This document shows positions 47,586 through 56,166 of a stretch of 64,000 nucleotides of DNA, in pieces. Origin of the DNA: Lachnospiraceae bacterium (GTDB taxonomy: Bacteria; Bacillota; Clostridia; Lachnospirales; Lachnospiraceae); assembly GCA_015057525.1 (NCBI GenBank), contig SVEE01000006.1, forward strand, positions 62,001-126,000, written 5' to 3'. Each line of letters opens with the position of its first letter. Positions within the stretch are counted from its first letter, which is position 1. The translations under genes were made by a program, and so were the position numbers. The notes below the pieces were generated by a model that was not told the DNA's origin, did no database searches, and was given only the letters and a program-made list of their open reading frames with translations.

Positions 47586-49958
47586 ATTATTACCTCCACT
47601 TATTTCTTCATGTCTTTCATCATCGTTAATTTCTTCAATAACTTTCTTAAAGTCCTCATTCCTATTGAGTTTCATAAAATTAAGTCTAAGGGCATTGGTT
47701 ACAACACAGAAACTTGACAGACTCATAGCCGCTGCCCCAAACATAGGATTAAGCTCCCAACCAAAAATAGGATACCATACACCTGCCGCAAGAGGAATAC
47801 CAATTACATTATATATAAATGCCCAAAACAAATTCTGTTTTATATTTCTTAACACACCTCGACTAAGTTTAACTGCTGATGCAACATCAGCTATACTGTT
47901 TTTCATAAGGACAACATCTGCCGCATCTATTGCTATATCTGTGCCTGCTCCAATTGCAATTCCAATATCTGCACTTGTGAGGGCAGGTGCATCATTTATT
48001 CCATCACCTACCATAGCCACTTTTTTACCAGTTTCTCTCAGCTGGCTAATAACCGCCTCTTTACCCTCCGGCAAAACACCTGCTATAACTCTGTCCACAT
48101 CCACCTGCTTACCAATATAAGCAGCTGTTTTTTCGTTATCTCCAGTTAACATAACTACGCTAACACCCATATCTTTAAGCAATCCAATTCCTTCCGCGCT
48201 GTCTGTTTTTATCACATCTGCAACAGCGATAATACCCAAAAGTTGTTTTTCTTTTGCAAAGAGCAGTGGTGTTTTTCCTTCTGAAGAGTATGCGTCTATT
48301 TTATTTTTAATATCAGATGAAACATTCACATATTGACTAATAAATTTTAGGTTTCCACCATATATATTTTCTGTTCCATATTTGGCCATAAGACCATTGC
48401 CAAATACGACATTAAAATCTGTGATATCTTTTCTTCCAGATTTAATTACTTCTCGTTCTCTATGAGACAACTTTTCATACATATCTTCATAGTAGCTTAC
48501 AATTGCATGAGCCAAAGGATGCTCACTTTTTACCTCTAGAAGATATGCCATTTCTACTAGTTCTGTCTCTTTATTACCAGAAACAACATAAATATCTGTA
48601 ACCTGAGGCTTACCTTCTGTTATAGTCCCTGTTTTATCAAGGGCAATAATACCTACTTTACCAGTTTCCTCCAAAGACACAGCTGTCTTAAATAAAATTC
48701 CATGCTTTGCCCCCATTCCATTGCCCACCATAATGGCAACAGGAGTAGCTAACCCCAGGGCGCAAGGACAGCTTATAACTAGTACAGCAATAGCTCGTCC
48801 AAGAGCAAATCCCACAGTCTGTCCTACAAGCATCCAAACTATAAATGTTATCACCGCAACACTAATAACAACTGGCACAAATACACCTGATACTTTATCT
48901 GCTATTTTAGCAATTGGCGCTTTCGATGAAGCAGCATCACTTACCATCTGAATTATCTGAGATAAGGTAGTGTCCTCACCTACACGTATGGCCCTACATT
49001 TTATGAACCCAGATTGATTGATAGTCGCCGCTGAAACTAAATCTCCCACCAACTTGTCTACAGGAATACTTTCACCGGAAAGTGCAGATTCGTCAACAGC
49101 ACTAAATCCCTCTATAATCTCGCCATCTACAGGAATACTCTCACCCGGTTTTACTACAAATATATCACCAATTTTAAGTTCATCTACGGAAACTGTTTTT
49201 TCTTCACCCTCTACAACAATTGTAGCTGTTTTAGGCGCAAGTTTCATAAGTCCCTTTAATGCATCTGTTGTTTTACCTTTTGCTCTTGACTCAAGCATTT
49301 TACCCATAGTAATAAGGGTAAGTATCATTGCCGTAGATTCGAAGTAAAACTCATGCATATATTCCATCATCTTGCCATGATTACCCATAGCATGTGCATC
49401 AGTCATAGCAAAAAGCGCATATAAACTGTACACATATGACGCTGTTGCACCAAGTGCAACTAATGTATCCATGTTAGGAGATTTATGGATAAAAGACGTA
49501 AATCCATTTACAAAAAACTTCTGATTAATTATCATTATGATGGTGGTGATAAGTAGCTGAAAAATTCCTATCCCAATATGATTTTGGGCAAATCTATCAG
49601 GAAGTGGCCAATCCCACATCATATGTCCCATTGAGACATACATAAGAGGAAGTAGAAAACATAGGGATACCATAAATCTCCTCTTAAGTACCGGTGTTTC
49701 TTTATATTCCAAAGAATCTTCTATTTCGTGGTTTTGTGAATCTGCATTATTCTGCTTTTTACTTTTTACGGTAGCACCGTACCCCGCCTTTTCAACTGCA
49801 TCTATTATATCTCTAACATCAACATCTCCCTCTACCATCATAGAGTTCGTGAGTAGATTTACAGATACACTCTCTATTCCTTCAAGAGCCGAAACTGCTT
49901 TTTCTACTCTTGCACTACAAGCAGCACAGCTCATCCCTGTCACATTAAACTGTTGCAA
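47376..49958 (-). CDS. copA: Copper-translocating P1B-type ATPase with fused C-terminal CopZ-like domain
   Basis: 860 residues from a TTG start at 49958 (GAGG seven bases upstream). An N-terminal heavy-metal domain ([11 protein letters not shown]), eight membrane segments, the TGES-like loop ([11 protein letters not shown]), CPC metal site ([11 protein letters not shown]) and DKTGTITEG phosphorylation site define Cu(I) export ATPases. Unusually the last 69 residues form a second heavy-metal domain ([11 protein letters not shown]) like the chaperone CopZ, joined by the linker [13 protein letters not shown]. That linker encodes a full ribosome binding site, GGAGG seven bases before ATG (47585), so CopZ can also be made alone. 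Confidence 0.95.
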   Translation of the reverse strand: MQQFNVTGMSCAACSARVEKAVSALEGIESVSVNLLTNSMMVEGDVDVRDIIDAVEKAGYGATVKSKKQNNADSQNHEIEDSLEYKETPVLKRRFMVSLCFLLPLMYVSMGHMMWDWPLPDRFAQNHIGIGIFQLLITTIIMIINQKFFVNGFTSFIHKSPNMDTLVALGATASYVYSLYALFAMTDAHAMGNHGKMMEYMHEFYFESTAMILTLITMGKMLESRAKGKTTDALKGLMKLAPKTATIVVEGEEKTVSVDELKIGDIFVVKPGESIPVDGEIIEGFSAVDESALSGESIPVDKLVGDLVSAATINQSGFIKCRAIRVGEDTTLSQIIQMVSDAASSKAPIAKIADKVSGVFVPVVISVAVITFIVWMLVGQTVGFALGRAIAVLVISCPCALGLATPVAIMVGNGMGAKHGILFKTAVSLEETGKVGIIALDKTGTITEGKPQVTDIYVVSGNKETELVEMAYLLEVKSEHPLAHAIVSYYEDMYEKLSHREREVIKSGRKDITDFNVVFGNGLMAKYGTENIYGGNLKFISQYVNVSSDIKNKIDAYSSEGKTPLLFAKEKQLLGIIAVADVIKTDSAEGIGLLKDMGVSVVMLTGDNEKTAAYIGKQVDVDRVIAGVLPEGKEAVISQLRETGKKVAMVGDGINDAPALTSADIGIAIGAGTDIAIDAADVVLMKNSIADVASAVKLSRGVLRNIKQNLFWAFIYNVIGIPLAAGVWYPIFGWELNPMFGAAAMSLSSFCVVTNALRLNFMKLNRNEDFKKVIEEINDDERHEEISGGNNMTKTMKIEGMMCGHCSGRVKKVLEEQPDVLEAVVSHEEGTAVITLNGDVENDVLKGIVEEEGYTVVGIE

Positions 49959-50006
49959 AATATCACCTCGCAAACTTTAAAAAAATTTATGTTAGCCTTA
50001 TTGTGC

Positions 50007-50036
50007 ATTATAGCTTTTTATTTATTATGGTTTCAA
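50007..50036 (-). promoter_or_regulatory. Sigma-A promoter of copA
   Basis: TTGAAA (50031-50036), an 18 bp spacer and consensus TATAAT (50007-50012) precede the start at 49958. A GACACAC-type sequence lies just upstream of the -35 box, but no CopY (TACANNTGTA) operator is present. Confidence 0.65.
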
Positions 50037-50068
50037 GTGTGTCATTTGAGAAAATATATCAAAAAGAA

Positions 50069-50091
50069 ATAGGACTTCCTAGAAGTCCTAT
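50069..50091 (-). terminator. Terminator of the hydE-nadA-mnmA operon
   Basis: A 10 bp perfect stem (ATAGGACTTC/GAAGTCCTAT) with CTA loop overlaps the mnmA stop and is followed by TTTCTTTTT on the minus strand. Confidence 0.85.
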
Positions 50092-51161
50092 CCTATGGTT
50101 CCACCACCAATTACAACATCATCCTGATAAAGTACAACCGCCTGTCCTTTTGTTATAGCGCGCTGAGGTTCATCGAATACTACATGGAGTGTATCCTCAT
50201 CAGGCTGTGTAACTGTTGCCCATTGTTCTATATGTCTGTATCTTACTCTTGCTTTGACCCTCATTGGTTCAGTTATTTTATCTATCGCTATGAGATTTAA
50301 ATCATGGGCGTCAAGTGTGGTTGAAAAAAGTTCATCATTTGAGCCAAGAACAACCTTATTTTCATCTGGCTCCACGGCAAACACATAAAGAGGTTCTTTT
50401 GCCGATATTCCAAGCCCCTTTCGCTGACCTATTGTATATCTTATTATACCTTTGTGTTCACCTAATATATTTCCTTCTGTATCAACAAAATTTCCTTCCG
50501 GATATTTTTTTCCTGTATAGCCTTCAATAAAGTTAGCATATCTTCCATCAGTTACAAAACATATATCCTGGCTGTCATGTTTTTTTGCATTAACGAAATT
50601 ATGCTCTTCTGCAATTTTTCTCACATCCGATTTAGGCATATTTCCAAGAGGAAAAATTGTATGTGCAAGCTGTTCCTGAGTCATAGAAAATAGGAAGTAA
50701 CTTTGGTCCTTCGATGGGTCATTTCCCTTTTTAAGGAGATAACGTCCACTTTTCTCATGGTACTCTATGCTTGCATAATGTCCCGTAACCACATAGTCAT
50801 ATCCCAGTTCTTTTGCTCTATTGAAAAGGTACTCAAATTTAAGATATCTATTGCAATCTATACAAGGATTAGGAGTCATACCATGTTCGTATGCATATAC
50901 AAACTTGTCCACTACCTCTTCCTTAAATCTCTCAGAAAAATTAAAAACATAATGGGGAATATCCATGGATGTAGCTACATTTCTCGCATCCTCCACATCA
51001 TCAAGAGAACAACAGGTATGCTCCTTAGACAAACCAATATCTTCATTTTGGAATAATTTCATCGTCGCTCCAATGCAGTCATATCCACGTTCCTTCATAA
51101 GATATGCAGCTACGCTGGAATCTACGCCACCGCTCATAGCGATTAATGCCTTCTTTTCCAT
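50088..51161 (-). CDS. mnmA: tRNA-specific 2-thiouridylase
   Basis: 357 residues. The PP-loop SGGVDSS (10-16), catalytic Cys in PNPCIDCNRYLKF and second Cys in SQDICFV identify MnmA, which thiolates U34 of Lys, Glu and Gln tRNAs using sulfur from a cysteine desulfurase relay. Its ATG abuts the nadA stop (TAAATG), with AGGAG before it. Third gene of hydE-nadA-mnmA. Confidence 0.96.
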   Translation of the reverse strand: MEKKALIAMSGGVDSSVAAYLMKERGYDCIGATMKLFQNEDIGLSKEHTCCSLDDVEDARNVATSMDIPHYVFNFSERFKEEVVDKFVYAYEHGMTPNPCIDCNRYLKFEYLFNRAKELGYDYVVTGHYASIEYHEKSGRYLLKKGNDPSKDQSYFLFSMTQEQLAHTIFPLGNMPKSDVRKIAEEHNFVNAKKHDSQDICFVTDGRYANFIEGYTGKKYPEGNFVDTEGNILGEHKGIIRYTIGQRKGLGISAKEPLYVFAVEPDENKVVLGSNDELFSTTLDAHDLNLIAIDKITEPMRVKARVRYRHIEQWATVTQPDEDTLHVVFDEPQRAITKGQAVVLYQDDVVIGGGTIG

Positions 51162-52082
51162 TTAATCTCCTAATTCTATCATTCTTTCAATACATTTTAC
51201 TGCTTGTTCTATGGTGTCTTTGTCAAGTTCTACGGAACCTCCACCTATTCCTAGTACAGCTTGATATACATCTACTAATGTAGTCGCTTTCATATCTGCA
51301 CATATTAAATCTTTAGACAAGAAATAAAATTTCTTTTCAGAGAGTTGGTATGACAAAAGTTCTGCAATACTGTTTTCTGTTCCAATAATAAATTCTTTTG
51401 CGTCAGATTCTTCTGCATACTTCATAATTCCTGATGTGGAGCCTACATAATCCGCATAAGAAACCACCTCTGGCGGACACTCAGGATGCACTAAGAATAA
51501 TGCATTTGGGTGTTCCTCTTTTGCTTTTATAACATCCTCTTTTCTCATACTTCCATGTGCTGGACATCCACCCTTTAAAAGCTTTATATTTTTATCAGGA
51601 AGTTGTTTTGCAACATAATCTCCTAAATTACAATCTGGTATAAAAAGAATATTTTTCTCTGGCATTTTTTTTACTATATTTACTGCAGATGCGGATGTAA
51701 CACATACGTCTGCTATAGTTTTTAATGCTGCTGTTGTATTAACATACGCCACAACAGAATAATCAGGATACTCCTTTTTTACAGAATTTATATATTCAAC
51801 ATCCATTTGCTCTGCCATAGGACACCCTGCAGTAGGATTAGGCATAATAACTGTTTTTTCTGGAGATAGCATCTTAACTGTTTCCGCCATAAATTTTACT
51901 CCACACATTATAACTGTTTTTTGTGGAACAGATTTTGCTTTTACACTAAGCACATATGAATCTCCTGTAAAATCAGCTATCTCTATAATCTCTTTGGCTT
52001 GATAGCTGTGTGCCAATATGCATATATCTTTTTCCTTCTTTAATCTGATTATTTCCTGTTGCATTTCATGTATATTCATCAT
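51162..52082 (-). CDS. nadA: Quinolinate synthase A
   Basis: 306 residues. It condenses iminoaspartate with dihydroxyacetone phosphate to quinolinate for NAD synthesis, using an oxygen-sensitive [4Fe-4S] cluster; cysteines in VIMCGVKFMAE, NPTAGCPMAE and HPECPPEV match the family. Two ATGs (52082, 52079) follow AAGGAG. The start overlaps the hydE stop by one codon. No nadB or nadC is next to it, unlike the usual nadABC cluster. Confidence 0.95.
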   Translation of the reverse strand: MMNIHEMQQEIIRLKKEKDICILAHSYQAKEIIEIADFTGDSYVLSVKAKSVPQKTVIMCGVKFMAETVKMLSPEKTVIMPNPTAGCPMAEQMDVEYINSVKKEYPDYSVVAYVNTTAALKTIADVCVTSASAVNIVKKMPEKNILFIPDCNLGDYVAKQLPDKNIKLLKGGCPAHGSMRKEDVIKAKEEHPNALFLVHPECPPEVVSYADYVGSTSGIMKYAEESDAKEFIIGTENSIAELLSYQLSEKKFYFLSKDLICADMKATTLVDVYQAVLGIGGGSVELDKDTIEQAVKCIERMIELGD

Positions 52083-53146
52083 TTGTACTCCTTTTTTACA
52101 TCGCCTCTATCAGTTACTATCTTATAACCTGCATTTTCAACTCTTTTTTCTAGACAAATTTTGCACTCGGCAGCCTCGTCTCCTGTACATATTTTATTTT
52201 CATATAACTCATATAGTTTTCTCACACCAACAGGCGAAAGATTCGGCATTACTACATTTGCTCCTGCCTTTAGTCCAAGCTCTCTACCACTAGGATGAAT
52301 TGTTCCAAGGGCCGTCGTCGAAGGAAGCAGTGCGTACGGAAACATTATTCTAAGTATAGAAAGCATACGAAGAGTAAGTTCTAAACCACCTTGCTTAGCA
52401 TCTGCAAAAGGTGTTTCATTGTGTGGAATAAATGGTCCTATTCCTATCATATCCGGTTGAAGTTCCTGTAAAAACCGCAAATCAGCGACAAGATTTTCCG
52501 TAGTTTGGTATGGTGAGCCCACCATGAATCCTGCTCCAACCTGATAGCCAATTTCTTTTAAATTATACAAACATTTCTTTCTTGTTTCAAAAGCTAGTTC
52601 CTTTGGATGAAGTCTTCTATAGTGCTCATCCGTTGCTGTCTCGTGTCTTAATAAATATCTATTTGCTCCTGCCTTATAATACGACTCATAGCTTTCCTTG
52701 GATTTTTCTCCTATAGAAAGTGTTATCGCCACATCAGTATATAGTGTTCTGATAGAAGAAACAATATCACAGATAATATCATCTGTATAGTACATATCCT
52801 CCCCGCCTTGAAGAACAAAGGTTCTAAAACCTAACTCATACCCCTCACGGCAGCATTCTAAAATTTCTTCCTTAGTGAGTCTATATCTGTTCACCTTAAC
52901 ATTACCACATCTAATACCACAATAATAACAATTATTTTTACAGTAATTAGTAAATTCTATAAGGCCTCTTATATACACGTCTTTCCCATAAATGCTTTGT
53001 CTTATCTTGTCAGCCTTCTCTCGTAAGACAATTGTTAATTCACTATCTATGTCTAAATCTGTTTCTATAAGCATAGCAAGCTCACTATCATTTGCATCCT
53101 TATTATTTATGAAATTGTCCAGAATTAATTGCATTTCTCTGTCCAT
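52079..53146 (-). CDS. hydE: [FeFe] hydrogenase maturase HydE (radical SAM)
   Basis: 355 residues. The radical SAM CX3CX2C motif is at Cys 69, 73 and 76 (NYCKNNCYYCGIR), and a second cluster motif CX7CX2C at Cys 320, 328 and 331, as in HydE of thermophiles. HydE helps build the dithiolate bridge of the H-cluster. No hydF, hydG or hydrogenase gene is in the window. It heads an operon with nadA and mnmA, and is driven by a promoter nearly identical to that of the serine acetyltransferase gene. Confidence 0.92.
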   Translation of the reverse strand: MDREMQLILDNFINNKDANDSELAMLIETDLDIDSELTIVLREKADKIRQSIYGKDVYIRGLIEFTNYCKNNCYYCGIRCGNVKVNRYRLTKEEILECCREGYELGFRTFVLQGGEDMYYTDDIICDIVSSIRTLYTDVAITLSIGEKSKESYESYYKAGANRYLLRHETATDEHYRRLHPKELAFETRKKCLYNLKEIGYQVGAGFMVGSPYQTTENLVADLRFLQELQPDMIGIGPFIPHNETPFADAKQGGLELTLRMLSILRIMFPYALLPSTTALGTIHPSGRELGLKAGANVVMPNLSPVGVRKLYELYENKICTGDEAAECKICLEKRVENAGYKIVTDRGDVKKEYK

Positions 53147-53233
53147 ATTTACCTCGTGTAACAGGAAGTATTTGTTGTATACTTAAAAACAAATTTTATA
53201 CCTGCATCCAATATTTACTTTAAATTTGTTGAG

Positions 53234-53262
53234 ATTATATCACAATAATTTTACCATAACAA
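53234..53262 (-). promoter_or_regulatory. Sigma-A promoter of hydE-nadA-mnmA
   Basis: TTGTTA (53257-53262), a 17 bp spacer ending in TGTGA (extended -10) and TATAAT (53234-53239) lie ~85 nt upstream of hydE. A ~50 bp surrounding module is shared with the serine acetyltransferase promoter. Confidence 0.8.
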
Positions 53263-53466
53263 CAAATGTTATGTTTTTACCATATGTTTTACAATATGGA
53301 GATTTAACTTGACGCAATCCTTTTTTTAATCTATTATTTTTCTACAAGAACTTATTCTTTTTTTCTAATTCAGATATTCTTTATTTCATTTTGTTCTTGT
53401 GTCTACCCATATATTTTTTTCATTGAAAGTTGGTGATTATTTGATTGTCTTATTTTAACTATTTAT

Positions 53467-53494
53467 TTGAAATAGCATTATTGTATGATATAAT
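53467..53494 (+). promoter_or_regulatory. Promoter of the second rpn gene with an overlapping dyad
   Basis: TTGAAA (53467-53472), 16 bp and TATAAT (53489-53494) with an extended -10 TGA. The inverted repeat TTGTATG-N10-CATACAA (53481-53504) spans the -10 box and could be an operator. Confidence 0.55.
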
Positions 53495-53578
53495 CACCAT
53501 ACAATATGGCAATTTTCAAATATTTAATCGTTTACTACGTCTGGAGAGGTAAAATCATACATAGAAAGGTGACGTATT

Positions 53579-54523
53579 TTGAACGACAAAGATATTACAG
53601 AAAAAACATTAGAAGATAACAATGATGTATTTGCTGATATTGTTGACGTGTTACTTTATAACGGTGAAGGAATCATCAAAGAAAACGAACTCATCAACAC
53701 AAAAGCTAAAAGTCAATATAAATCTGACGATTCTATTTTACACGAGCAAGAACGTGATGTTTCCAAGATCTGGCATAAAAATAACATAAAAATTGCAATA
53801 TACGGATTAGAAAATCAAACAAAAATTGATAAGGATATGCCTCTAAGAATTATGGGTTATGATGGTGCTTCATATAAAAGCCAAACCCTTGACCCAAAAA
53901 ACAAAGAACGCTATCCTGTAATCTCATTGGTTCTATATTTTGGTGAAGAGCGTTGGAACACACCAAGAAGCTTATATGATTGTTTTGACATTTCTCCAAG
54001 CTTAATACCATATGTCAATGATTACAAAATTAATGTATTTGAGATAGCGTATTTACCAGATGAAATAATAAATAAATTCAAAAGCGATTTCCGTATTATT
54101 GCAGATTTTTTCGCACAAAAGAGAAAAAACAAATCATACAAACCGTCCTCACAAAAGATAAGACATGTAGATGAATTTTTAAAACTCATGAAAGCAATAA
54201 CAGGAGACGAACAGTATATTGCTGCTAACAAAGAAGGAGGAAAAGAAACAATGTGCGAGATAGTAGATAGTTTTTTAAAACAAGGCTTTGACAAGGGCTA
54301 TGATGATGGATTCAGCAAAGGCTACGACAACGGATTTGGTAATGGTTTTAACGATGGTTTTAACGATGGTTTTAACGATGGTTTTGGCAGTGGATTTAAC
54401 GATGGATGCATAAGCGGACAGATTATTGCATATCACGATGTGGGACTTTCTGTTAAAGAGATTGCCGAAAAGCTCAATTGCACCGAAGAAAAAATTATAA
54501 CCACTCTAGAAAAAAAATCATAA
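53579..54523 (+). CDS. Rpn-family recombination-promoting nuclease with GFNDG repeat tail
   Basis: 314 residues from a TTG start (AAAGGTG seven bases upstream). The DVSKIW...IAIYGLENQT segment with Asp and E-x-Q matches the Rpn/YhgA nuclease core, less complete at the N-terminus than in other members. A Gly/Asp/Asn-rich tail (residues ~238-280, repeats of GF-N/G-D-G) precedes a small HTH-like end (LSVKEIAEKLNCTEEKII). It is a plus-strand gene between minus-strand operons and has a strong terminator. It is a distant relative of the rpn gene at 11351, not a copy. Confidence 0.82.
   Translation: MNDKDITEKTLEDNNDVFADIVDVLLYNGEGIIKENELINTKAKSQYKSDDSILHEQERDVSKIWHKNNIKIAIYGLENQTKIDKDMPLRIMGYDGASYKSQTLDPKNKERYPVISLVLYFGEERWNTPRSLYDCFDISPSLIPYVNDYKINVFEIAYLPDEIINKFKSDFRIIADFFAQKRKNKSYKPSSQKIRHVDEFLKLMKAITGDEQYIAANKEGGKETMCEIVDSFLKQGFDKGYDDGFSKGYDNGFGNGFNDGFNDGFNDGFGSGFNDGCISGQIIAYHDVGLSVKEIAEKLNCTEEKIITTLEKKS
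54344..54379 (+). repeat. Three exact 12-bp repeats in the rpn tail
   Basis: Three head-to-tail copies of GGTTTTAACGAT (54344-54355, 54356-54367, 54368-54379) encode Gly-Phe-Asn-Asp units. Exact identity suggests recent slippage and possible length variation. Confidence 0.85.
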
Positions 54524-54527
54524 TATT

Positions 54528-54570
54528 AAAGCATATGTTTCTATGATAAAATCAACGAAACATATGCTTT
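54528..54570. terminator. Terminator after the second rpn gene, possibly bidirectional
   Basis: A 14 bp perfect stem (AAAGCATATGTTTC with its complement) and 15-base loop separate rpn from the convergent acetyltransferase gene. TTCTT follows on the plus strand. Confidence 0.75.
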
Positions 54571-54587
54571 TCTTATAACTTCGGTTA

Positions 54588-55481
54588 TTATAATTCTCTT
54601 GTATTTAACTCTGGCATGGTAGATGCAACCTTAGTATTAGCAGGTATTGATGTAGTAATAAATGTATTACCGGCAATCACCGAATTCTCTCCAATAACAG
54701 TCTCTCCACCTAAAATAGTTGTATTGGAATAAATAACCACATTATCTTCAATAGTTGGATGACGCTTAACCCCAGAAAGTTCCTGTCCTTTTCTAGTGGA
54801 AAGAGCACCCAATGTTACACCCTGATAAACCTTTACATGGTCACCGATAACTGTTGTTTCACCAACAACAATTCCTGTTCCATGATCTATACAAAAATAC
54901 TTGCCTATTTCTGCTCCTGGATTAATATCAATTCCTGTTTTGCCATGAGCATGCTCTGTCATAATTCGAGGAATATAAGGAATATTTAATTTATACAACT
55001 CATGGGCATATCTATAAACAAAAATCGCATAAAGTCCTGGATACGAAAATATTATATCCTCTTTACTTTTTGCTGCAGGATCACCATTAAATGCTGCTTC
55101 CACATCCATAAGAAGCATATTTTGGATAGCAGGTACTTTGTTTACAAATGCAAGTGCTAATTCTTGAGCCTCTATTGTTGCGTCAGGATTAGCTTTTGTC
55201 TTATCATCAAATGATATTGCTAGCTTAATCTGCTTAAAAAGTTTTTCAAAAATAATAGACAAAATGTTTCCAGCAAAATTTTCCTTTGACACATACGCCA
55301 AATTTTCTGTTCCAAAAAAACCTGGAAAAGTAAGTTTTCTTAAATCCTCTACAATAGAAATAATCATCTCTCTGTTAGGCAGTCTATCCTCTAAGGATAA
55401 ATCAAAAATCTTTTGTGTATCATAATTCCCTTTTAATTCTTGTGCAAGTAGCTGTATTTGCTTATTGATTTTATTTTCCAT
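54588..55481 (-). CDS. cysE: Serine O-acetyltransferase
   Basis: 297 residues. The N-terminal ~120 residues are helical, and the C-terminal left-handed beta-helix has hexapeptide repeats and the active-site FCIDHGTGIVVGETTVIGD. It transfers acetyl from acetyl-CoA to serine, the first step of cysteine synthesis. It is the longer, EpsC-type form found in Clostridia. Its promoter module resembles that of hydE-nadA-mnmA. No cysK is adjacent. The start at 55481 has GGAGAATTGG-like sequence, moderately placed. Confidence 0.93.
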   Translation of the reverse strand: MENKINKQIQLLAQELKGNYDTQKIFDLSLEDRLPNREMIISIVEDLRKLTFPGFFGTENLAYVSKENFAGNILSIIFEKLFKQIKLAISFDDKTKANPDATIEAQELALAFVNKVPAIQNMLLMDVEAAFNGDPAAKSKEDIIFSYPGLYAIFVYRYAHELYKLNIPYIPRIMTEHAHGKTGIDINPGAEIGKYFCIDHGTGIVVGETTVIGDHVKVYQGVTLGALSTRKGQELSGVKRHPTIEDNVVIYSNTTILGGETVIGENSVIAGNTFITTSIPANTKVASTMPELNTREL

Positions 55482-55559
55482 ACCAATTCTCCATAAAACA
55501 ACTTTATATTATTATATTACAGTCTCAAACATACAGTATAAATTTTCAAATTTGTTGAA

Positions 55560-55588
55560 ATTATATCACACTAATTAGCCCATAACAA
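55560..55588 (-). promoter_or_regulatory. Sigma-A promoter of cysE
   Basis: TTGTTA (55583-55588), 17 bp ending in TGTGA and TATAAT (55560-55565) lie ~75 nt upstream of the ATG. 42 of 50 bases over 55547-55596 equal 53221-53270 upstream of hydE. Confidence 0.8.
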
Positions 55589-55612
55589 CAAGTGTAAAAT
55601 TTTTATAAAAAA

Positions 55613-55640
55613 GCTCACACCCATATAAACAAGTGTGAGC
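55613..55640 (-). terminator. Terminator of the ior-paaK-ACT operon
   Basis: GCTCACAC pairs with GTGTGAGC (8 bp, 12-base loop), followed on the minus strand by TTTTTTA. It is 18 nt beyond the ACT gene stop. Confidence 0.8.
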
Positions 55641-55658
55641 CTTTAGTAATCATATCAA

Positions 55659-56090
55659 TTATAATTTAGCAATTTCCTCTTCATTCACGAGAGGTATTCC
55701 GTTCTCTTTAAGAACCTTCTTAGCTGCTGCTCTATCCTCAACCTTAATTATCATAATAGCTCTTTCCTGGCTCTTTGCAAAGAATGCATAAGCATAATCA
55801 AGACTCATTCCTGCCTGAGCAAGAACCGAAACTATTTTTGCAATACTACCTGGTTTGTCCTCGCCAGCTACAGCAATAACATCTGTAAGAGAATAAATAT
55901 GTCCATTCTCTTTCAACGCATTACCTGCCGCAAAAACATCATCCACAATAAGTCGCAAAACCCCAAAATCCGAAGATTCCGAAATAGAAAGTGCTCTGAT
56001 ATTTACATTTGCTTTCGCTAAAACATCTGTGATGTCTGCAAGTCCACCACTTCTATTCTGAAGAAATACTGAAATCTGTTTTACTGCCAT
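55659..56090 (-). CDS. Two-ACT-domain amino acid-binding protein
   Basis: 143 residues made of two ACT domains (about 1-70 and 71-143), with FLQNRSGGLADITDVL and VAGEDKPGSIAKIVSVLAQAG at their ligand sites. Small stand-alone ACT proteins next to PaaK and IorAB are thought to bind an aromatic or other amino acid and adjust the pathway. It follows paaK by 76 nt, last gene of the probable five-gene operon. Confidence 0.88.
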   Translation of the reverse strand: MAVKQISVFLQNRSGGLADITDVLAKANVNIRALSISESSDFGVLRLIVDDVFAAGNALKENGHIYSLTDVIAVAGEDKPGSIAKIVSVLAQAGMSLDYAYAFFAKSQERAIMIIKVEDRAAAKKVLKENGIPLVNEEEIAKL

Positions 56091-56166
56091 ACCAATTACC
56101 TTCCTTTCTGTCTAAACAATTAAACATTTGTCTAATCATCCATAACCTTATCCAATAAAATCAAAA

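Larger units (their letters stand above)
53147..53578. other. 432 bp divergent gap between hydE and the second rpn gene
   Basis: It is very AT-rich and holds the hydE promoter (53234-53262) on the minus strand, a 6-bp dyad CCATAT/ATATGG (53280-53299), and the rpn promoter (53467-53494) on the plus strand with a TTGTATG/CATACAA dyad over its -10 box. The sequence ACAATATGG occurs twice (53291 and 53501). No coding frame is convincing. Confidence 0.7.
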
